Shown here piece by piece: positions 6,137 through 8,966 of a DNA stretch of 8,966 nucleotides (the first letter of the stretch is position 1; the number at the start of each line of letters is the position of its first letter). The notes below the pieces were generated by a model, which was not told the DNA's origin, did not search any database, and saw only the letters and a program-made list of their open reading frames with translations. The DNA comes from Clostridia bacterium (GTDB taxonomy: Bacteria; Bacillota; Clostridia; UMGS1883): contig JAFSBF010000137.1 of assembly GCA_017441965.1 (NCBI GenBank), positions 1 through 8,966 of the forward strand, written 5' to 3'. The translations under genes were made by a program, and so were the position numbers.

Positions 6137-8318
6137 CCGCAACACCTCCCTGGAAATTAAGTGCATTAAGCTGCATATGTGCCATATTCGCATATACGCC
6201 GTTTTCTTTATTAAAAAGCTCCTCATGCGTTCCTTCTTCAACTATTCTTCCGTTTTCCACCACAACAAGTCTGTCTGCATTTTTCAGCGTTGAAAATCTG
6301 TGTGCAATGGCAATTGTCGTTCTGCCTTTTACAAGGGACTGCATTGCCTGCTGAATTTTCTGCTCCGTCTCGGTATCAAGCGATGACGTTGCCTCGTCAA
6401 ATATCAATATTGCGGGGTTCATCAGTATTGCACGGGCAATGCTTATTCGCTGTTTTTCTCCGCCTGAAAGGTCTGTTCCCCCTTTGCCAAGACGTGTGTC
6501 ATACCCGTCGGGAAGATTTACTATAAATTCGTGTGCGTGCGCCGCCTTTGCAGCATCTATGATTTCCTCAATGCTTGCATCAGGCTTTCCGTATGCAATA
6601 TTCTCAGCAATACTGCCTGAAAACAAATATGTCTCCTGCAATACCATACCAATGTTTGAATGAAGGCTTTCATTTGAGATGTTTTTCACATTAACTCCGT
6701 CAATCAAAACCTCACCGTCAAACACATCATAAAGACGTGTAATGATATTTGTAATCGTGCTTTTTCCTGCGCCGCTGTGCCCTACAAGTCCTATCATTTC
6801 ACCCTTATTTACTTTAAATGATACATTTTTCAAAACGCTCTTATTAGGCTCATACGAAAAGCTTACATTTTTAAGCTCAACCTCGCCTTTCATTCTTTGG
6901 GTATATAGTGCATCAGGACTTTCGGGGACATCGGTTTCTCTGTCAACAACCTCAAAAATTCTCTGTGCACTGTTCATACAGCTTGTCCACCAGTCAAATA
7001 TTTTCACCATAAAGTTTACAGGTCCGTACAAAAGCGAAAGATATCCCGTAAAGCTCATAAGCTCGCCAAAGGTAAGCTTTCCCCAAACCACCTGAGCGCC
7101 GCCAAGCCCCCATACCACAAGACCGCCAAGCGTCATTATCCAGCTTAAAAGCGGAAACACCTTTGCAGAGGCAACGCCCTCACGAAGTCTGTTTTCATAA
7201 AGCTCCCTGCTCGCCCCGAAAAAGCGTTTTACCGCACGCTCTTCTCTGCCGAATGCCTTTACCACACGAATACCCATAAAGGTATCGTTTATAACGGTAT
7301 TCATCGAAGAGGAACGTCTCCACGTGTGCCACTTGAGTTTTTTGAACTTGCGTGCAGATTTCTTTATTATCAGCGCTATAATCGGCACGGGAATAAGCAC
7401 CGAAACGGAAAGCAGCGGATTTACTATAAAAAGATAAAGTCCCACACAGCATATTGTAAGTCCGTTTATTATAAAATTGGGAAGTCCGTCGTTTAAGAAA
7501 TACTGAATATCAAGTGCGTCGCTGTTAACTCTGTTTAAAAGGTTTCCCGTACGTTTTGATGTAAAAAAGCTCATCCCAAGCTTTTGCATAGAGGAAAAAA
7601 CCTCCATCTTTATATCGTAGATAATCTTTCCCGACATATCTGCGCCAATTCTGCCCTGCAAAATACCCATCAGAACGGAAAAGGCTGAAATGCCAACAAG
7701 TATTCCCACCAATGGCAAAATCTGTCCGTAATACTTTCCGCCTTTTGTCAGTACCTCGTCATAAAGAATAGTTCCCGTAATGTAGGGGCGCACCATATTC
7801 ACAGCCGTGGCAATAATAATTATTGCAATCATACTGATAAGCTGGGGCATATACCTCGGCACGTATGACATCACACGGAAAAAAAGCTTTTTCCTTCCCT
7901 TGTTTATGTAGGAGAAATCTCCTTGGTTGTGCGTATTTATTTCTTCTTCGTTTGCTGCATCTCCCGAAAGGAGTTTTTTTACAATAGCGATAAACCCCTC
8001 CGTCTTTGCAGAAAGAGTTAGTGTGAAATATCCAACAGGAATTTCTTCACCGTTGCATTTAATTATAACTGCACCTGACGAAACATAATTTTCCGCATAA
8101 ATATCTTCAATATCCTTATAATCTTTGCGAAAAAAACGTCCCTCGTTATCAATAACACAGAGCGCATCAGAAAGGGCGCAAATCGTGCTCTTTGCATACA
8201 TTTGTGTATCTGTCAGGTCACACTCGAGTGCGGCAGCAATATCGTCTTCTTTAATGCCATAAGCTTTTAGTTTATCAAGCACTGATGCATCATTTATATT
8301 AAATTCACTGTAGCTCAT
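6126..8318 (-). CDS. ABC exporter half-transporter with N-terminal PH-like extension
   Basis: A 730-residue type IV exporter subunit with fused membrane and ATPase domains. An N-terminal extension of about 150 residues precedes the first membrane helix: a short helical segment (10-32) and a beta-rich domain (about 38-120) that aligns with the same region of the second exporter gene (ALSDALCVIDN here, LLSRSAMCVIEN there). It lacks the cysteine ribbon of its partner. Membrane segments lie near 158-178, 199-220, 278-300, 301-319, 386-410 and 418-440. The ATPase domain (480-715) is intact: Walker A GHSGAGKST (513-521), Q561, LSGGEKQR (617-624), Walker B ILIFDEAT (637-644, E642), H673. The ATG at 8316-8318 sits behind a strong AGGAGG site; an ATG 36 bases upstream lacks one. 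It is the first gene of the operon. Together with the 3348-5609 product it probably forms a heterodimer that exports an unknown compound. Confidence 0.9.
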   Translation of the reverse strand: MSYSEFNINDASVLDKLKAYGIKEDDIAAALECDLTDTQMYAKSTICALSDALCVIDNEGRFFRKDYKDIEDIYAENYVSSGAVIIKCNGEEIPVGYFTLTLSAKTEGFIAIVKKLLSGDAANEEEINTHNQGDFSYINKGRKKLFFRVMSYVPRYMPQLISMIAIIIIATAVNMVRPYITGTILYDEVLTKGGKYYGQILPLVGILVGISAFSVLMGILQGRIGADMSGKIIYDIKMEVFSSMQKLGMSFFTSKRTGNLLNRVNSDALDIQYFLNDGLPNFIINGLTICCVGLYLFIVNPLLSVSVLIPVPIIALIIKKSARKFKKLKWHTWRRSSSMNTVINDTFMGIRVVKAFGREERAVKRFFGASRELYENRLREGVASAKVFPLLSWIMTLGGLVVWGLGGAQVVWGKLTFGELMSFTGYLSLLYGPVNFMVKIFDWWTSCMNSAQRIFEVVDRETDVPESPDALYTQRMKGEVELKNVSFSYEPNKSVLKNVSFKVNKGEMIGLVGHSGAGKSTITNIITRLYDVFDGEVLIDGVNVKNISNESLHSNIGMVLQETYLFSGSIAENIAYGKPDASIEEIIDAAKAAHAHEFIVNLPDGYDTRLGKGGTDLSGGEKQRISIARAILMNPAILIFDEATSSLDTETEQKIQQAMQSLVKGRTTIAIAHRFSTLKNADRLVVVENGRIVEEGTHEELFNKENGVYANMAHMQLNALNFQGGVADGK
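6145..6149 (-). promoter_or_regulatory. Ribosome binding site of the DUF1854 gene inside the upstream ABC gene
   Basis: GGAGG lies eight bases before the ATG at 6134-6136 and within the final codons (Gln-Gly-Gly-Val) of the exporter gene ending at 6126. Ribosomes finishing that gene pass over the site, so reinitiation or coupling is likely. Confidence 0.8.
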
Positions 8319-8328
8319 TTTACGCCGC

Positions 8329-8334
8329 CCTCCT
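8329..8334 (-). promoter_or_regulatory. AGGAGG ribosome binding site that fixes the start of the first ABC gene
   Basis: A full AGGAGG lies 10 bases before the ATG at 8316-8318. An in-frame ATG at 8352-8354 would place this site inside the coding region and has no site of its own; it is also part of a TATAAT-like string. The downstream ATG is therefore the start. Confidence 0.85.
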
Positions 8335-8371
8335 TTCAGACACACTTCTTTCATTATAGCATACCATTTTT

Positions 8372-8400
8372 ATTATATACTTTTTTCACTGTAAATGCAA
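8372..8400 (-). promoter_or_regulatory. Putative sigma-A type promoter of the ABC-DUF1854 operon
   Basis: On the minus strand a perfect TATAAT (8372-8377) lies 17 bases after TTGCAT (8395-8400), a weak match to the -35 box (TTG conserved). Transcription would start near 8365, leaving a leader of about 47 bases before the ATG at 8318. It sits between the terminator of the preceding gene and the first exporter gene, which supports the call. The surrounding sequence is very AT-rich, so chance matches are possible. Confidence 0.55.
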
Positions 8401-8451
8401 TATATTTAAGTTAAAAAAGTGGTTTTAAAGCAGTACGATTATATCTGCAGA

Positions 8452-8487
8452 CAGAAAAGCGATGCAGAGATTTTTCTGCATCGCTTT
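8452..8487 (-). terminator. Intrinsic terminator after the partial surface-type gene
   Basis: A perfect 13-bp inverted repeat (8456-8468 with 8475-8487, arm AAAGCGATGCAGA) encloses a six-base loop. Read on the minus strand it begins seven bases after the TAA at 8494-8496 and is followed by TTTTCTGT, a short interrupted U tract. It separates this gene from the promoter of the exporter operon. The U tract is much poorer on the plus strand, and no plus-strand gene converges here. Confidence 0.82.
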
Positions 8488-8493
8488 CTAAAT

Positions 8494-8966
8494 TTAATAT
8501 GCACACTTTTTACAAGCTGTAAGCCCTGCGCTCAAAGCCTTTTTTAAAGTAATTTTGTAGCTGTTTTTTCCGCCACAATCAGGGTCAAAATGATACCTTT
8601 TTCCATAAGGAGTTCTATATACGTCATTATGCAGTGTTGTTTCAAAAAAAGGTAATGGTTGTGTTTCATAGTTACTCTTATTAAGACCGTCATTTATCCA
8701 GAGCTTAATTTTTCTTGAATATTCATTCCACTCAACACCGCCAAAAGCACTTAATACATCAAAAATAATAATAGTCTGCCCACCGATATTGTAGCTTTTA
8801 ACCTCTGCACCATTTACATATGCTTTAATATCGGTTTCCAACACTGCATCTGCATTCTTTCCAAGCTTTGACGGCGCAGTTTCTGTCGGCGTTAAATATT
8901 CTGTTATCGTTGTAACGTCGCAGTTCCTTGAAATACTTAAAGTGCGTTCGTGTTCGTTCCATATAA
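8494..8966 (-). CDS. Unrecognised protein with 'SYNIGG/WNE' beta repeat and C-terminal His/Cys motif, 5' end cut
   Basis: Only the last 156 residues are visible; the frame stays open to the right edge, so a GTG at 8842-8844 should not be taken as the start. Numbering from the visible end, an IWNEHERTLSI segment (1-11) and a complete unit from DIKAYVNG through SYNIGGQTIIIFDVLSAFGGVEWNEYSRKIKLWI (45-90) look like two successive copies of one beta-rich domain, of the type I associate with copper amine oxidase N-terminal-like repeats in surface and secreted clostridial proteins. A Thr/Pro linker (20-32) separates them. The end, VYRTPYGKRYHFDPDC...LTACKKC (115-154), has H125, C130, C151 and C154, which could bind a metal; similar tails with 'TPTGKKYH...C' and 'PCKKC' recur in clostridial proteins. 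Function and export are inferred only, since the N terminus is outside the window. Confidence 0.7.
   Translation of the reverse strand, partial: IWNEHERTLSISRNCDVTTITEYLTPTETAPSKLGKNADAVLETDIKAYVNGAEVKSYNIGGQTIIIFDVLSAFGGVEWNEYSRKIKLWINDGLNKSNYETQPLPFFETTLHNDVYRTPYGKRYHFDPDCGGKNSYKITLKKALSAGLTACKKCAY

Larger units (their letters stand above)
8319..8493. other. Intergenic region between the surface-type gene and the exporter operon
   Basis: This 175-base AT-rich gap is the only real intergenic space in the window. It holds the terminator (8452-8487), the putative promoter (8372-8400) and the AGGAGG site (8329-8334). A short palindrome TCTGCAGA near 8444-8451 lies just beyond the terminator and shares TCTGCA with its stem. 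I see no riboswitch-like fold or coding frame in it. Confidence 0.6.

Noticed and set aside
3348..8318. Cyanophycin-linked transport
   Set aside because: The DUF1854-exporter association recalls that system, but no cyanophycin synthetase, cyanophycinase or related gene is visible, so the substrate is left open.
8353..8358. A second TATAAT on the minus strand
   Set aside because: No -35-like hexamer lies 16-18 bases upstream, while the TATAAT at 8372-8377 has TTGCAT at 17 bases.
8444..8487. Possible regulatory alternative hairpin between TCTGCAGA and the terminator stem
   Set aside because: The shared TCTGCA is short and lies past the terminator; the 13-bp perfect stem is far more stable, so an attenuation model is not supported.
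1..8966. CRISPR arrays, tRNA genes, insertion sequences, prophage or attachment sites
   Set aside because: No regularly spaced repeats, cloverleaf-like sequences, transposase motifs or flanking direct repeats were found on reading either strand.

Overview
The window is a compact stretch of chromosome in which every supported gene lies on the minus strand. Gene content and style point to a Bacillota (Firmicutes) bacterium, most likely an anaerobic Clostridia member of the Oscillospiraceae/Lachnospiraceae kind. The reasons are strong AGGAGG-type ribosome binding sites, tight overlapping genes, a DegV protein, the EcfA1/EcfA2 pair and a surface-type 'SYNIGG ... WNE' domain that I associate with gut clostridia. 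No mobile element, tRNA, rRNA or CRISPR array was seen.

Read in the direction of transcription (right to left), the window opens with the 3' part of an unrecognised, possibly surface or secreted protein (8494-8966), closed by a good intrinsic terminator. A promoter-like site follows (8372-8400). After it come seven genes with at most 18 nt between neighbours, probably one operon: an ABC exporter half (6126-8318), a small DUF1854-type protein (5627-6136), a second ABC exporter half (3348-5609), a DegV/FakB-like lipid-binding protein (2471-3355), an RlmI/RlmK-like SAM methyltransferase (1614-2465), then ecfA1 (750-1595) and ecfA2 (1-753, cut by the window edge).

The most interesting part is the three-gene block 3348-8318. 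Two full-length TMD-NBD exporter halves flank a stand-alone DUF1854 protein. Each half carries an unusual N-terminal cytoplasmic extension of about 150 residues, and the two extensions align with each other in a small beta-rich domain that looks PH-like. One half also carries a four-cysteine zinc ribbon just before its first membrane segment. DUF1854 is an uncharacterised domain known mainly next to or fused to ABC exporters, including ones found with cyanophycin genes in proteobacteria. No cyanophycin gene is present here, so this looks like a heterodimeric exporter with a dedicated soluble partner and an unknown substrate.

The downstream genes supply a possible fatty-acid carrier, an RNA-type methyltransferase and the two ATPases of an energy-coupling-factor vitamin/metal importer. 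Overlaps and Shine-Dalgarno sites buried in the preceding gene suggest translational coupling through most of the block. Three starts are better placed downstream of the longest open frame (methyltransferase, DegV, DUF1854), and the first ABC gene likewise starts at the ATG behind its AGGAGG site.
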